NCBI GenBank assembly: GCA_022601445.1
Contig: JAJACP010000006.1
Location: 1-64,000 of the forward strand
From: Chlamydiales bacterium
GTDB lineage: Bacteria > Chlamydiota > Chlamydiia > Chlamydiales > JAAKFR01
DNA: 64,000 nt
Reading direction: 5' to 3'
Shown one piece after another: positions 17,298 through 25,267 of this stretch (the first letter of the stretch is position 1; each line of letters opens with the position of its first letter). The translations under genes were made by a program, and so were the position numbers. The notes below the pieces were generated by a model, which was not told the DNA's origin, ran no database searches, and was given only the letters and a program-made list of their open reading frames with translations.

Positions 17298-18267
17298 TCA
17301 GGCTTTTTTTGCCTGTATCAAAGAGAGAGTTCGACTCAATCCCGGATCGGAAAAGGAGACCTATCACGTTGTCCTCGACCTAAAGGGTTCCGGGATTGAG
17401 TATTCGGTTGGAGATTGTATTGGGATTTACCCGGAAAACGATCCCACCTACGTTAGTACACTCGTGGAGAAGCTCAAAGCCCCCTCTATCCACGACTTTT
17501 TACTCAAAAAAGCCAATCTTCACCGTATTCCTAAGAAGCTGCTAGGCGAACATCCCGACTTGCTCACACTAGTGAACTATCAAACAGTCGAGCCTGAAAA
17601 ACTATGTGAGGGTCTTCTTCCTCTTCTTCCCCGTTTCTACTCAATCGCCTCATCCCAAAAACTTGTTGGAGACGAAGTGCACTTAACTATTGCACTCACA
17701 AAAAATGCTCCTGGCGCCCCCGTTCCTTATGGCACCTGCTCAGACTATCTTTGCAGACGTGCTCCACTTTTTGAACCTGTCATTCCTCTTTTCCTACAAC
17801 CCTCGCGTCATTTTTGCTTGCCCCCTGAATCTAAAGAATTCCCGATCATCATGATCGGTCCAGGTACCGGAGTCGCACCTTTTCGGGGATTTATGCAAGA
17901 GCGTAAACATGCAAGAAATTGGCTCTTTTTTGGAGAAAGGAATGAAAAAAAAGACTACTACTACCAGCCCTTTTGGCACGCCCTTGCTGCAAAAAAATCT
18001 CTTAAAATTGACTGTGCCTTCTCGCGCGATCAAAAAAATAAAGTTTATGTTCAACATAAAATGTATGAACAAAAAGCAGAGCTTTGGAAATGGCTCCAAG
18101 AGGGAGCCTATCTATTTGTCTGTGGAGACGCTTCAAAAATGGCCAAAGATGTGGATAAAATCCTCCATCAAATCGTCGAACAGGAAGGAAATCTCTCCTC
18201 AATCGACGCAAAATTGTATATAAAAAAATTGAAAAAAGAACGCCGCTATCAAAGAGACGTTTACTGA
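17269..18267 (+). CDS. cysJ: CysJ-like NADPH flavoprotein reductase lacking the flavodoxin domain
   Basis: A 332-residue FAD/NADPH reductase module. It starts at GTG 17269 inside rpsJ. An FAD-binding domain carries RFYSIASS (about 123-130) and [10 protein letters not shown]; the NADPH domain carries [36 protein letters not shown] and the C-terminal RRYQRDVY aromatic end. Full CysJ is about 600 residues with an N-terminal flavodoxin domain, absent here, as in Chlamydia CysJ. The physiological electron acceptor is therefore uncertain; no cysI-type gene is nearby. Confidence 0.85.
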   Translation: MSTLKSKQLDQAFFACIKERVRLNPGSEKETYHVVLDLKGSGIEYSVGDCIGIYPENDPTYVSTLVEKLKAPSIHDFLLKKANLHRIPKKLLGEHPDLLTLVNYQTVEPEKLCEGLLPLLPRFYSIASSQKLVGDEVHLTIALTKNAPGAPVPYGTCSDYLCRRAPLFEPVIPLFLQPSRHFCLPPESKEFPIIMIGPGTGVAPFRGFMQERKHARNWLFFGERNEKKDYYYQPFWHALAAKKSLKIDCAFSRDQKNKVYVQHKMYEQKAELWKWLQEGAYLFVCGDASKMAKDVDKILHQIVEQEGNLSSIDAKLYIKKLKKERRYQRDVY

Positions 18268-18293
18268 GGCTCACTCGATTCGAGGCTCTTGAA

Positions 18294-18323
18294 TTGATTT
18301 TAATACTTTTGCTGTGTTAGAAT
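18294..18323 (+). promoter_or_regulatory. candidate promoter of brnQ
   Basis: TTGATT (18294-18299), 18-bp spacer and TAGAAT (18318-18323), ending 30 bp before the brnQ start. Confidence 0.45.
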
Positions 18324-18353
18324 TTGCCAATCATCTAACGCGGAGCGTTTTAA

Positions 18354-19523
18354 ATGAAGCTACATAAAACCGGTGTTTTGGCAGCAGGTTTGGCTCTCTT
18401 TTCCATGTTTTTCGGAGCCGGCGACCTCATTTGGCCTCTGATTTTAGGTGGTAATGCAGGAGATAAAAGTGTATTTGCGACTCTGGGACTACTGATTACA
18501 GGTGTCAGTCTTCCTCTGCTTGGTTTGATGGCGATGATGCTCTTTCAGGGAGATTACCGCTCTTTTTTTGGACAAGCTGGACGCATCCCCGGAATCATTC
18601 TCCTCTTCATCATCCAAGCCATTTTAGGTCCATTTGGATCCACTCCCCGCCTCTTTACACTTGCGCACGCCACCCTAAAACCTTACTTGCCAGAGTTTGT
18701 TAGCCTTCCTCTTTTTTGTATCGGTGCCATTTTTCTCGTGTTTCTATTTACAGTCCGCAGACAGCGCGTTGTCGACATTCTCGGCCTATTTCTCACTCCT
18801 ATCCTTCTCTTCTCTTTGGGCATGATCATCTTTATTGGAGTGCGCAATCATCCTCCAGCGGAAGCCGTTGCTACAGGTAGTGGAGCCTCTTTTTTTCAAG
18901 GGCTCACCGTTGGTTATCACACCCTCGACCTAATCGCCTCATTCATTTTTGCCCCTCTAGTCCTCACCTACTTCCGGAATGACGAAGGGAATGCCGACTC
19001 TCCTGAAGGGCGGAGACACATTTTCAAAAAGATGATCAAATCGTGTGCCATCGCGGGACTGCTACTCATGGGTATGTTTGTCGGCCTCACTTTTATCGCC
19101 TCTTACTACCAATCTGTTCTTCCAGCACACGCTCCAGAAGAGCGTCTGGCTACAATATCCATGTATCTGCTCGGTTCAAAAGGCGCCTTTTTCTCTTGTC
19201 TTGCTGTTTCACTCTCCTGCTTAACAACAGCAATTCCTATCTCATTAATCTCCTCAGAGTATATCCACAGCCACTTTTTGAAAGAAAAAGGTAGCTTGAC
19301 AACTCCTCTTTTGATCTCATTAGGACTTTCTGCCATTGTCGCTAACCTCGGTTTTATGGGAATTGCAGCCATGCTGGAGCCTGTGCTGCAAATTATTTGT
19401 CCCGGCTTAATTCTGTTGTGTATTTTCAACATCTTACACAAACTGTATGAGATGCGCATGCGACGCACGCCTATTTTCACAGCATTTGCTCTATCTCTTT
19501 TCAGTTATTTTGTTCAGCTGTAA
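18354..19523 (+). CDS. brnQ: branched-chain amino acid transport carrier
   Basis: A 389-residue membrane protein of the LIVCS family (BrnQ), a sodium- or proton-coupled importer of leucine, isoleucine and valine. The N-terminal LALFSMFFGAGDLIWPLILG is the family signature. About 12 hydrophobic segments are visible; the length is slightly below typical BrnQ (about 430). Import of these amino acids suits an organism dependent on host nutrients. Monocistronic with its own promoter. Confidence 0.9.
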   Translation: MKLHKTGVLAAGLALFSMFFGAGDLIWPLILGGNAGDKSVFATLGLLITGVSLPLLGLMAMMLFQGDYRSFFGQAGRIPGIILLFIIQAILGPFGSTPRLFTLAHATLKPYLPEFVSLPLFCIGAIFLVFLFTVRRQRVVDILGLFLTPILLFSLGMIIFIGVRNHPPAEAVATGSGASFFQGLTVGYHTLDLIASFIFAPLVLTYFRNDEGNADSPEGRRHIFKKMIKSCAIAGLLLMGMFVGLTFIASYYQSVLPAHAPEERLATISMYLLGSKGAFFSCLAVSLSCLTTAIPISLISSEYIHSHFLKEKGSLTTPLLISLGLSAIVANLGFMGIAAMLEPVLQIICPGLILLCIFNILHKLYEMRMRRTPIFTAFALSLFSYFVQL

Positions 19524-19531
19524 CTCTTCTC

Positions 19532-19560
19532 TTGACATAACCTCTAAATTTTAAGATAGT
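19532..19560 (+). promoter_or_regulatory. candidate sigma-66 promoter of the MOMP-like gene
   Basis: TTGACA (19532-19537, consensus), 17-bp spacer and GATAGT (19555-19560), 29 bp before the start codon at 19590. Confidence 0.6.
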
Positions 19561-19589
19561 GATCTTAAATTTTATCTTGGAGGTTATAC

Positions 19590-20444
19590 ATGAAGAAGTA
19601 TCTTCTTTTGCTACTGTTGCTATGCAGCCCATTGGTTGCTCTTCCTATCGGAAACCCAATGGATGCTACTTTGTATTCAAACGGTCTTTTTTGTGGTGAT
19701 TGCTACGAAGAGAGCTACTGTGATCCCTGCGATCCCTGTTTCAACTGGTGTGACGCGTGGAATTTCCGCATCGGCTTCTACGGCGACTATGTTTTTAATC
19801 GCCACATGGAATTGAAAAATCGCGACGGGGCTAAAATCGATGATTTTGAGCTTTTCACGAATGCTCTTTACTTGGCGGTAAATGTTTGCGATCGACTAGA
19901 CGTATTTGCTACTTTGGGAGCAACAAGTCTGAACCTTAAATCTAATCCGGGTGTTTGGAATAATGCAATCCGCACAGCTCTTTTTGAGCTCCAAACGGAG
20001 ACAGATTTCTCCTGGAGTGTGGGTGGACGCCTGACTCTTTGGAGTTGCGATTGCTTCTTCTTTGGGCTTGAAGGTCAGTACTTCTATACAAAACCTGATC
20101 TACACTACGCCGTGGCCAGCAACAACGTTCTTGCTTACCCTTCTAACATCAGTTTGAAATACTCTGAATGGCAGGTCGGCCTGGGCGTCTCTTATCTTGT
20201 AAGAGTTGGTTGCTCTGGTGTCTCAGCCATTCCTTACATGGGTCTTAAATGGGCAGGAAGCTGTGGAGACTTCAATAATGGATTGATCTCAACAGATATC
20301 ACCATGCTTGATATAGAAAACAGTAAGCTATGGGGTTACGGAATCGGTATGACGCTTCTTTTCTGTGACGCTTTAAGCATGACAGTTGAGGGACGTTTTG
20401 GAGATGAGAAAGCTCTCTATGTGAATGGTCAGTTCCGCTTCTAA
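19590..20444 (+). CDS. MOMP-like outer membrane porin (copy 2)
   Basis: A 284-residue exported protein with signal peptide (about 1-18), mature start LPIGNPMDATLYSNGLFC, a Cys-rich segment including CDPCDPCFNWCDAW (very like the CDPCTTWCDA segment of Chlamydia MOMP) and GFYGDYVFNRHME. Alternating hydrophobic beta strands end in GQFRF. Cysteines in the N-terminal loop suit the disulfide-linked envelope complex with OmcB. The paralog at 66-854 shares both ends but has fewer cysteines. SD TTGGAGG lies upstream, with a consensus-like promoter before it and a strong terminator after. Confidence 0.9.
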   Translation: MKKYLLLLLLLCSPLVALPIGNPMDATLYSNGLFCGDCYEESYCDPCDPCFNWCDAWNFRIGFYGDYVFNRHMELKNRDGAKIDDFELFTNALYLAVNVCDRLDVFATLGATSLNLKSNPGVWNNAIRTALFELQTETDFSWSVGGRLTLWSCDCFFFGLEGQYFYTKPDLHYAVASNNVLAYPSNISLKYSEWQVGLGVSYLVRVGCSGVSAIPYMGLKWAGSCGDFNNGLISTDITMLDIENSKLWGYGIGMTLLFCDALSMTVEGRFGDEKALYVNGQFRF

Positions 20445-20477
20445 TGCGTTAGATCACTATATAGTTCGTAAGGGTTG

Positions 20478-20514
20478 GCCCTCTGTCTGAGCAGGACAGA
20501 GGGCTTTTTTTTTT
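20478..20514 (+). terminator. rho-independent terminator of the MOMP-like gene
   Basis: A 10-bp perfect stem GCCCTCTGTC/GACAGAGGGC (20478-20487 and 20495-20504) with a 7-nt loop, followed by ten T residues. Confidence 0.93.
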
Positions 20515-20540
20515 CATGAACATCTGATACCCTACTTCTC

Positions 20541-21020
20541 ATGATACGTACGGGAATTGGACAAGATAGCCACCGTTTTCTTTCTAAAGACTCAGCAAAA
20601 CCCTGTGTGCTTGGAGGATTGATTTTTGAAGGCGTCCCTGGATTTCAAGCAAACTCTGATGGCGATGTGATTCTTCACACAATTTGCAACGCGATTTCTT
20701 CGGTTACGGGAGAAATTATCCTCGGCTTGCGTGCCGATGAACTCCTAGAGAAGGAAGGGATTACCGACAGCTCCGTCTACCTAAAAGAAGCCTTAAAAAC
20801 ATTGGGTAGGCAGACCATCATGCATGTGGCGCTCACTCTTGAGGCTTCGCGCCCTAAGTTTTTAAAGCGGATCCCTGAGTTGCGAGAGAATATTGCACGT
20901 CTGATGAACCTTGAGGTTTCTCAAGTGGGTATTACGGCGACAACGGGTGAGGGGCTCACTGATTTTGGGTGTGGAGAGGGCGTTCAGTGTTTCTGCATTC
21001 TCACCACCTCCGAAACCTAA
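20541..21020 (+). CDS. ispF: 2-C-methyl-D-erythritol 2,4-cyclodiphosphate synthase
   Basis: A 159-residue MEP-pathway enzyme forming the cyclic diphosphate of methylerythritol on the way to isopentenyl diphosphate. The metal-binding GxDxH is GQDSH (7-11). [14 protein letters not shown] carries the second metal site (His at the consensus D-x-L-x-H position), and [18 protein letters not shown] matches the C-terminal motif. The region around residues 60-75 (consensus GDIG followed by FPD) is diverged to [13 protein letters not shown]. Partner gene ispD is in the same window at 57369. Confidence 0.9.
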   Translation: MIRTGIGQDSHRFLSKDSAKPCVLGGLIFEGVPGFQANSDGDVILHTICNAISSVTGEIILGLRADELLEKEGITDSSVYLKEALKTLGRQTIMHVALTLEASRPKFLKRIPELRENIARLMNLEVSQVGITATTGEGLTDFGCGEGVQCFCILTTSET

Positions 21021-21094
21021 GTTATTACAAAGTTCTTAAAATCTGTCGATTGAAAATCGACGCGATTAGGCACGCCCCAAAGAGCTTTTTGGGA

Positions 21095-21175
21095 TTTTTG
21101 CTTCAGTTGGTTGATCTCGAGCGAAGACAGTACAACGGGTACGACGAGCGAGAGATCAGACAAATGAAGCAAAAA
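21095..21175. repeat. hairpin repeat, copy A
   Basis: Long imperfect inverted repeat between the convergent ispF and omcB genes. The outer arms TTTTTGCTTCA (21095-21105) and TGAAGCAAAAA (21165-21175) are perfect; inner arms TGATCTC (21112-21118) and GAGATCA (21152-21158) are perfect. The core reads GCGAAGACAGTACAACGGGT followed by ACGACGAGCGAG. The same element occurs at 41161-41246 (inverted orientation, strongly similar) and, with a different stem but the same core, at 41605-41704. Confidence 0.75.
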
Positions 21176-21201
21176 GACTATCAACTGCTTGGCGAAATAA
21201 G

Positions 21202-21227
21202 AAAAGCCGCTGGGCGAACCCAGCGGC
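21202..21227 (-). terminator. rho-independent terminator of omcB
   Basis: A 9-bp perfect stem GCCGCTGGG/CCCAGCGGC (21206-21214 and 21219-21227) with a 4-nt loop. The A tract at 21202-21205 becomes a T run on the minus strand, just after the omcB stop. Confidence 0.85.
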
Positions 21228-21254
21228 TTCTTGTAAGAACACTCCTATCTACGG

Positions 21255-22991
21255 TTAGTAGACGTGAGTCGCCTCTGTATCGGTTACGGGCGTACCCAGA
21301 CCGTCAGAAGAGAGAGTTGCCTCAGCACGCGCATCTCCTACTGATACCGCTCTTACGCGGACACAGTATTCCATGCACTGCTTTGGATCGAGCTTTTCAA
21401 TTGGCTCGAAGGTAACCGTTTGACCTGAAACAGTGCCTTTTGTAGGACCGTTTGCAGACTCAGGTTTCAACTCATCTGTGAAACGAAGAACAAGTCTCAC
21501 ATTTGTATCTTCAGCGCTACCGCGGTTTGAAACACAAACTTTGTAGACTGTTGAACTATCCCCATCAATACAGATAGGATCTTGGGTGTCTACCATACAC
21601 ATGTGTGTGGCTGGAACACCTTTCCAACAGGTTGTGGCTTCTGCGCAAGAGACGCACTGACCACAGTCAGAGTTTGTAGAAACCGTTACTTTATTGGTCA
21701 AGCAGCCGGTAACTTGAGACTGAAGTGAAACAGTAAATGTTTTTGTCTCACCAGGACAGAACTCTGGAATACACCAGATCGCTCTGTTACAGCAAATCTC
21801 AGCGCCAGGCGCGTCCACTACTGTTGTTCCTGCAGGAGAAACATCATCTACAATCACATCTCTTAGGACAAGGTCACCTGGGTTGGTCACTGTGATTGTA
21901 TAGTCCACTTTCTTACAAATGTATGCCCAGTCCGGTCCAGTTTTAGTCACCTGAACACAAGGCTCGTTAATCAACGTAGTCGCTTCGGCAGAACATCTAG
22001 GACCACCGCAGTAACTCACTGTTGCTACATTTGTTACACATCCACGCTTTGTAGCGCAGAAGTCGACGCAAAAGCTTCGGCTATCTCCACAACAAAGATC
22101 ACCTAACTCGTATGTCAAGCAGTTTAAACCACTTGAGTGAGAAAGGCCGTCTGGTACTGCATCTTGAACAACAACATCATAGGCTGTTGCAGAACCAGAG
22201 TTGCACACCTCGATCGTGTACGAAACGGGGCAATACAAACAGGCACATTCAGGACCGTACTTTTTGATACACACAACGGGCTGACCACAGTTTGTGTAAG
22301 CACACAACTGAGGACAAGCGCAGACAGTTGCAGCAGCTAAGCAGCAACCTTCTTTCATTGGACGTACCCAGACCGTAATATTCTGAGTCTCTCCACACTT
22401 CATGTGTGGAAATTCCCAGCGGAGTGAGTTGTTCTGATCGACTTGTGCTGGAGGATCACTCTTAATGAATTCAGAGTCGCAAGGCAACGTCTGGTTCACA
22501 ACAACATCGGCACACGTCTTTTGAGCTGTAATACAGATCTCAACAGGGTATGGGGATCCGACAGTGGCAAATTCAGGCGCACGCTGGCATAAATCGACAA
22601 CACAATCATCACAAGTTTGGTAAGATCTCATGTTTCCAAAGCAACGCTCCTCAGGGAACGGCTGATCACACTGTCCACTACCACATGGGTAGAAACTAGG
22701 ATCACATGGAAAAAATTGATTCTTATCAGTTCGGCAAGGGCTTTCACAAGAGCTCGGGGCTCCTTGTGTTAAGCCAACTGGTTCGCACTTAGGCGATGGT
22801 GGGCAAGGGTCGCATCGTGGTGGACACGGGTCACAACGTGGTGGGCATGGTGAACACGGGTCGCACTTAGGTGGACATTGTACTTCGCAAGGCGAACTGA
22901 AACAATCGCACCAATTACGATTACAACTTGCCAAGCAAAAGACACTCATTAAAAAAAGAGCGGCTACAGCAGTTCGCAAGGGTTGAATCAT
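21255..22991 (-). CDS. omcB: large cysteine-rich outer membrane complex protein OmcB
   Basis: A 578-residue exported protein. A signal segment ends CLASC-N, lipobox-like, followed by a Cys-Pro-Lys/Asp repeat region (about 24-70, CPPKCDPC type units) and then several DUF11-type beta-sandwich repeats (about 140-570) with regularly spaced cysteines and motifs such as TVTNPGDLVLRDVIVDD. Length and order match the 60-kDa OmcB that crosslinks the elementary-body envelope by disulfides in place of thick peptidoglycan. Translation starts at ATG 22991 with AGGAG 6 bp upstream, and the ATG overlaps the stop of a 44-codon ORF. Expected to be expressed late in development. Confidence 0.93.
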   Translation of the reverse strand: MIQPLRTAVAALFLMSVFCLASCNRNWCDCFSSPCEVQCPPKCDPCSPCPPRCDPCPPRCDPCPPSPKCEPVGLTQGAPSSCESPCRTDKNQFFPCDPSFYPCGSGQCDQPFPEERCFGNMRSYQTCDDCVVDLCQRAPEFATVGSPYPVEICITAQKTCADVVVNQTLPCDSEFIKSDPPAQVDQNNSLRWEFPHMKCGETQNITVWVRPMKEGCCLAAATVCACPQLCAYTNCGQPVVCIKKYGPECACLYCPVSYTIEVCNSGSATAYDVVVQDAVPDGLSHSSGLNCLTYELGDLCCGDSRSFCVDFCATKRGCVTNVATVSYCGGPRCSAEATTLINEPCVQVTKTGPDWAYICKKVDYTITVTNPGDLVLRDVIVDDVSPAGTTVVDAPGAEICCNRAIWCIPEFCPGETKTFTVSLQSQVTGCLTNKVTVSTNSDCGQCVSCAEATTCWKGVPATHMCMVDTQDPICIDGDSSTVYKVCVSNRGSAEDTNVRLVLRFTDELKPESANGPTKGTVSGQTVTFEPIEKLDPKQCMEYCVRVRAVSVGDARAEATLSSDGLGTPVTDTEATHVY

Positions 22992-23122
22992 AGGAAACTC
23001 CTATACATTTGATTAGATACTAACTTATTCCCCACAGTGACCTGGTAAAAATGCTCACACTCGACTTCAAGGCCGTCTTGAGGCTTTCCCTCCTGAACAT
23101 TTACTATCTGACTCCAAGTCAT
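22988..23122 (-). CDS. 44-residue ORF translationally coupled to omcB
   Basis: Not recognised. ATG 23122 is preceded by AAGGAG (23132-23137 on the plus-strand complement) with a 9-nt spacer. The 44-codon frame ends in TGA overlapping the omcB start as ATGA. The product is hydrophilic (begins MTWSQIVNVQEG, contains one Cys) with no signal peptide. A stable hairpin lies directly upstream of its binding site. It may be a small protein or a translated leader controlling omcB. A 44-codon frame can occur by chance; the SD and exact stop-start overlap are what argue for translation. Confidence 0.45.
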   Translation of the reverse strand: MTWSQIVNVQEGKPQDGLEVECEHFYQVTVGNKLVSNQMYRSFL

Positions 23123-23140
23123 TTTATAATACTCCTTGAG

Positions 23141-23176
23141 ATTCAGACCTGAGAGCTTTCCTCTCAGGCCCTGAAT
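23141..23176 (-). promoter_or_regulatory. stable hairpin in the omcA-omcB intergenic leader
   Basis: Stem CTGAGAG/CTCTCAG (23149-23155 and 23161-23167) with a 5-nt loop, extended after a small bulge by ATTCAG/CTGAAT (23141-23146 and 23171-23176). On the minus strand it ends 3 nt before the AAGGAG of the small ORF. No T run follows, so it looks like an RNA stability, processing or attenuation element rather than a terminator. Confidence 0.55.
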
Positions 23177-23209
23177 ACATTTTTACCTGCGGGCGTTCCA
23201 CACACTAAA

Positions 23210-23542
23210 TTATGGACAACGAGGTGGGCACTTAGGCGGACACTTCGGTGGACACTTTGGTGCACATGGAGCGCAACTCGGTGTGTATGTTGGGCAACCT
23301 GGCTCACAACGAGGTGTTGGAGCACATGGGCTACACTTTGGTGGGCATGGTGGTGGACAAGATGGGTCACACTTTGGCGCACATGGCTGTGGACAAGGTG
23401 GTGGACAACATGGATCACACTTCGGTGGACATCTCCAGCCGCATGGATCGCAGAAGCAATCTGCCCATCTGTTACAGCTAGCTAAGCTGAACATGCTCAT
23501 TACAAACAGAGCTGCGAAAAACATTTTCAAAGATCGTTTCAT
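23210..23542 (-). CDS. omcA: small cysteine-rich lipoprotein, OmcA-like
   Basis: A 110-residue protein with a lipoprotein signal peptide ending SLASC-N (lipidated Cys about residue 23). The mature part is almost entirely Cys/Pro/Lys triplets (CPPKCDPC, CAPKCDPS, repeated CPPK units). C. trachomatis OmcA is a similar-sized Cys-rich lipoprotein encoded just upstream of omcB, as here. Its first 55 residues closely parallel the OmcB N-terminus, showing common origin. The repeated codons produce many spurious open frames on both strands. SD AGGAG precedes the start. Confidence 0.85.
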   Translation of the reverse strand: MKRSLKMFFAALFVMSMFSLASCNRWADCFCDPCGWRCPPKCDPCCPPPCPQPCAPKCDPSCPPPCPPKCSPCAPTPRCEPGCPTYTPSCAPCAPKCPPKCPPKCPPRCP

Positions 23543-23881
23543 TTGAAACTCCTTTAGTTGATTAGAGTCTAGTTGTTGTTGAATTTGCCCTCTTATTTCT
23601 AACAGGGCTCTGCACTCGGTAGTACAGTCCTTATGAATCTATTATCAAATGAATACTAAAATTTTATCAAACCTTTTTTAGAATAATACAATCTTTAAAA
23701 TAGAGATTCCTAATGAAAACAAAGTCGCTCCTACTAACACTATCAAAGACTTAAGCTGATAAAAAATCTTATTTATAAGAAAAATTCCATTGCAACTTTG
23801 CAAAAAGTTCGTTACGTTTGTGTCGTAAAATAGCTGAAAACCTGAATTTCAAAATCGACTGACAATCAACGAGGTATGAAA
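23543..23881. other. divergent intergenic region omcA/murA
   Basis: About 340 bp, AT-rich in its centre, between divergent omcA and murA. It must hold both promoters. I see no hexamer pair good enough to name, and no coding frame. A GAGGGCA/GCCCTCT-type short inverted segment lies near 23590-23612 in the omcA leader. Confidence 0.5.
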
Positions 23882-25267
23882 ATGGACATTCTCCAAGTGC
23901 ATGGTAACGCGAAACTTAAGGGTGAAGTAACCGCGGCCGGCGCAAAAAACGCAATGACCAAATTATTGGTTGCCTCTTTGTTATCTAATAAGAAATGCGT
24001 TTTTTACAACGTTCCTGATATTGGAGATGTGCAAATCACAGTCAATTTATGTAAAGAAATTGGCGCACAAGTTGAATGGGATCGTGAAAAAGGTGTGATT
24101 GAAATCATCACCAAAGAATTGAAAACAACCTACATTCCGCAACGTTTTTCAGGTGCCAATCGCATTCCCATTTTAATGGCAGGCGCCCTACTGGGGCGGA
24201 CAGATGAAGACATTATCATTCCAACTGTTGGAGGGGATGCCATTGGTAAACGCTCAATCGATTTTCATGTTGCCGCGCTTAGACAATTGGGCGCTTCGGT
24301 TGAATTCAGAGAGATGAAAAAGGAGGGCGCCTATTTAACCCATGCGCATCATGGACTCACAGGCAGCCATATTTCACTCCCTTTCCCTTCGGTGGGTGCT
24401 ACTGAAAATGCCATTCTAGCCGGTGTACGAGCCAGGGGTAATACCGTAATTAAAAATGCAGCGATTGAGCCCGAAATTGTTGAGCTCATCCTGTTTTTAC
24501 AAAAGCTCGGCTCGATTATCTCAATTGACGCCGATCGTACCATTCACATTGAAGGGACAACTACCTCACATGAAGTGGAGCACACTGTCATGGCTGACCG
24601 GATTGAATCGGCTTCTTTTGGAGTGGCCGCAATTGCGACGAAGGGAAGCATTTTTGTGCGTGGCGCTCAACATGCGCATATGATTACGTTTTTAAATAAA
24701 CTGCGTGAAATAGGCGGTGGTTTTGCTGTCAAAAATGACGGAATTGAATTTTTCTATCAAGGTCCTCTGAAAGGAGGCGCGCATATTGAAACCGACGTCC
24801 ATCCCGGCTTTATGACCGATTGGCAACAACCGTACGCCGTATTACTCACTCAAGCTCAAGGAACGTCTGTCATCCATGAAACCGTTTATGAAAACCGTTT
24901 CGGCTACACGCAGGCTCTTAAAAAGATGGGCGCTGATATAGAGCTGTTTACGAAGTGCCTAGGGAGCAAAACCTGCCGCTACGGCATGCGCAACTATGCC
25001 CACAGCATCATCGTCAAAGGAAGCACGCCCCTGCATGGAGGCGAGATCAATATTCCTGATCTAAGGGCCGGTTTTGCCTACGTAATGGCTGCCTTAATCG
25101 CGACAGGAGAGAGCACCATTTATGGAATGCACTATCTCGATCGCGGCTACGAATATCTGGTGCCCAAATTACAAAAATTAGGGGCTAAAATCGAACGAGT
25201 CGAGGCAAAACCTCCTGTGCCTCCCTCTTCCGTTAAACAACAGTCTAAGAAAAAAACCACTGTATGA
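23882..25267 (+). CDS. murA: UDP-N-acetylglucosamine 1-carboxyvinyltransferase (Asp-type active site)
   Basis: A 461-residue MurA, first committed step of peptidoglycan precursor synthesis (enolpyruvyl transfer from PEP to UDP-GlcNAc). The start is ATG 23882, with GAGG 7 bp upstream; an ATG two codons earlier (23876) is too close to that GAGG. Substrate motifs include AGAKNAMTKLLVASLL and DLRAGFAYVMAAL. The active-site loop reads GGDAIGKR where most bacteria have GGCAIGAR, so the catalytic Cys is Asp (codon 24236-24238). This change is known in Chlamydia and gives intrinsic fosfomycin resistance. Overlaps the next gene by 4 bp. Confidence 0.95.
   Translation: MDILQVHGNAKLKGEVTAAGAKNAMTKLLVASLLSNKKCVFYNVPDIGDVQITVNLCKEIGAQVEWDREKGVIEIITKELKTTYIPQRFSGANRIPILMAGALLGRTDEDIIIPTVGGDAIGKRSIDFHVAALRQLGASVEFREMKKEGAYLTHAHHGLTGSHISLPFPSVGATENAILAGVRARGNTVIKNAAIEPEIVELILFLQKLGSIISIDADRTIHIEGTTTSHEVEHTVMADRIESASFGVAAIATKGSIFVRGAQHAHMITFLNKLREIGGGFAVKNDGIEFFYQGPLKGGAHIETDVHPGFMTDWQQPYAVLLTQAQGTSVIHETVYENRFGYTQALKKMGADIELFTKCLGSKTCRYGMRNYAHSIIVKGSTPLHGGEINIPDLRAGFAYVMAALIATGESTIYGMHYLDRGYEYLVPKLQKLGAKIERVEAKPPVPPSSVKQQSKKKTTV

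Noticed and set aside
17269-18267. cysJ-like gene as a truncated pseudogene
   Set aside because: The missing flavodoxin domain is also absent in Chlamydia CysJ and the remaining FAD/NADPH motifs are intact, so it is treated as functional.
20541-21020. IspF as an inactive paralog because of its diverged GDIG region
   Set aside because: Both metal-binding sites and the C-terminal motif are intact and the gene lies in its conserved chlamydial neighbourhood.
22790-22880. Tandem repeat resembling a small CRISPR-like array
   Set aside because: The repeats are short codon repeats of the OmcB Cys-Pro region, without unique spacers or cas genes.
23164-23546. Several long frames antisense to or shifted within omcA (His/Val-rich and Gly/Gln-rich)
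   Set aside because: They are by-products of the repeated Cys-Pro codons in omcA, which keep all frames open; they lack a start context and plausible composition.
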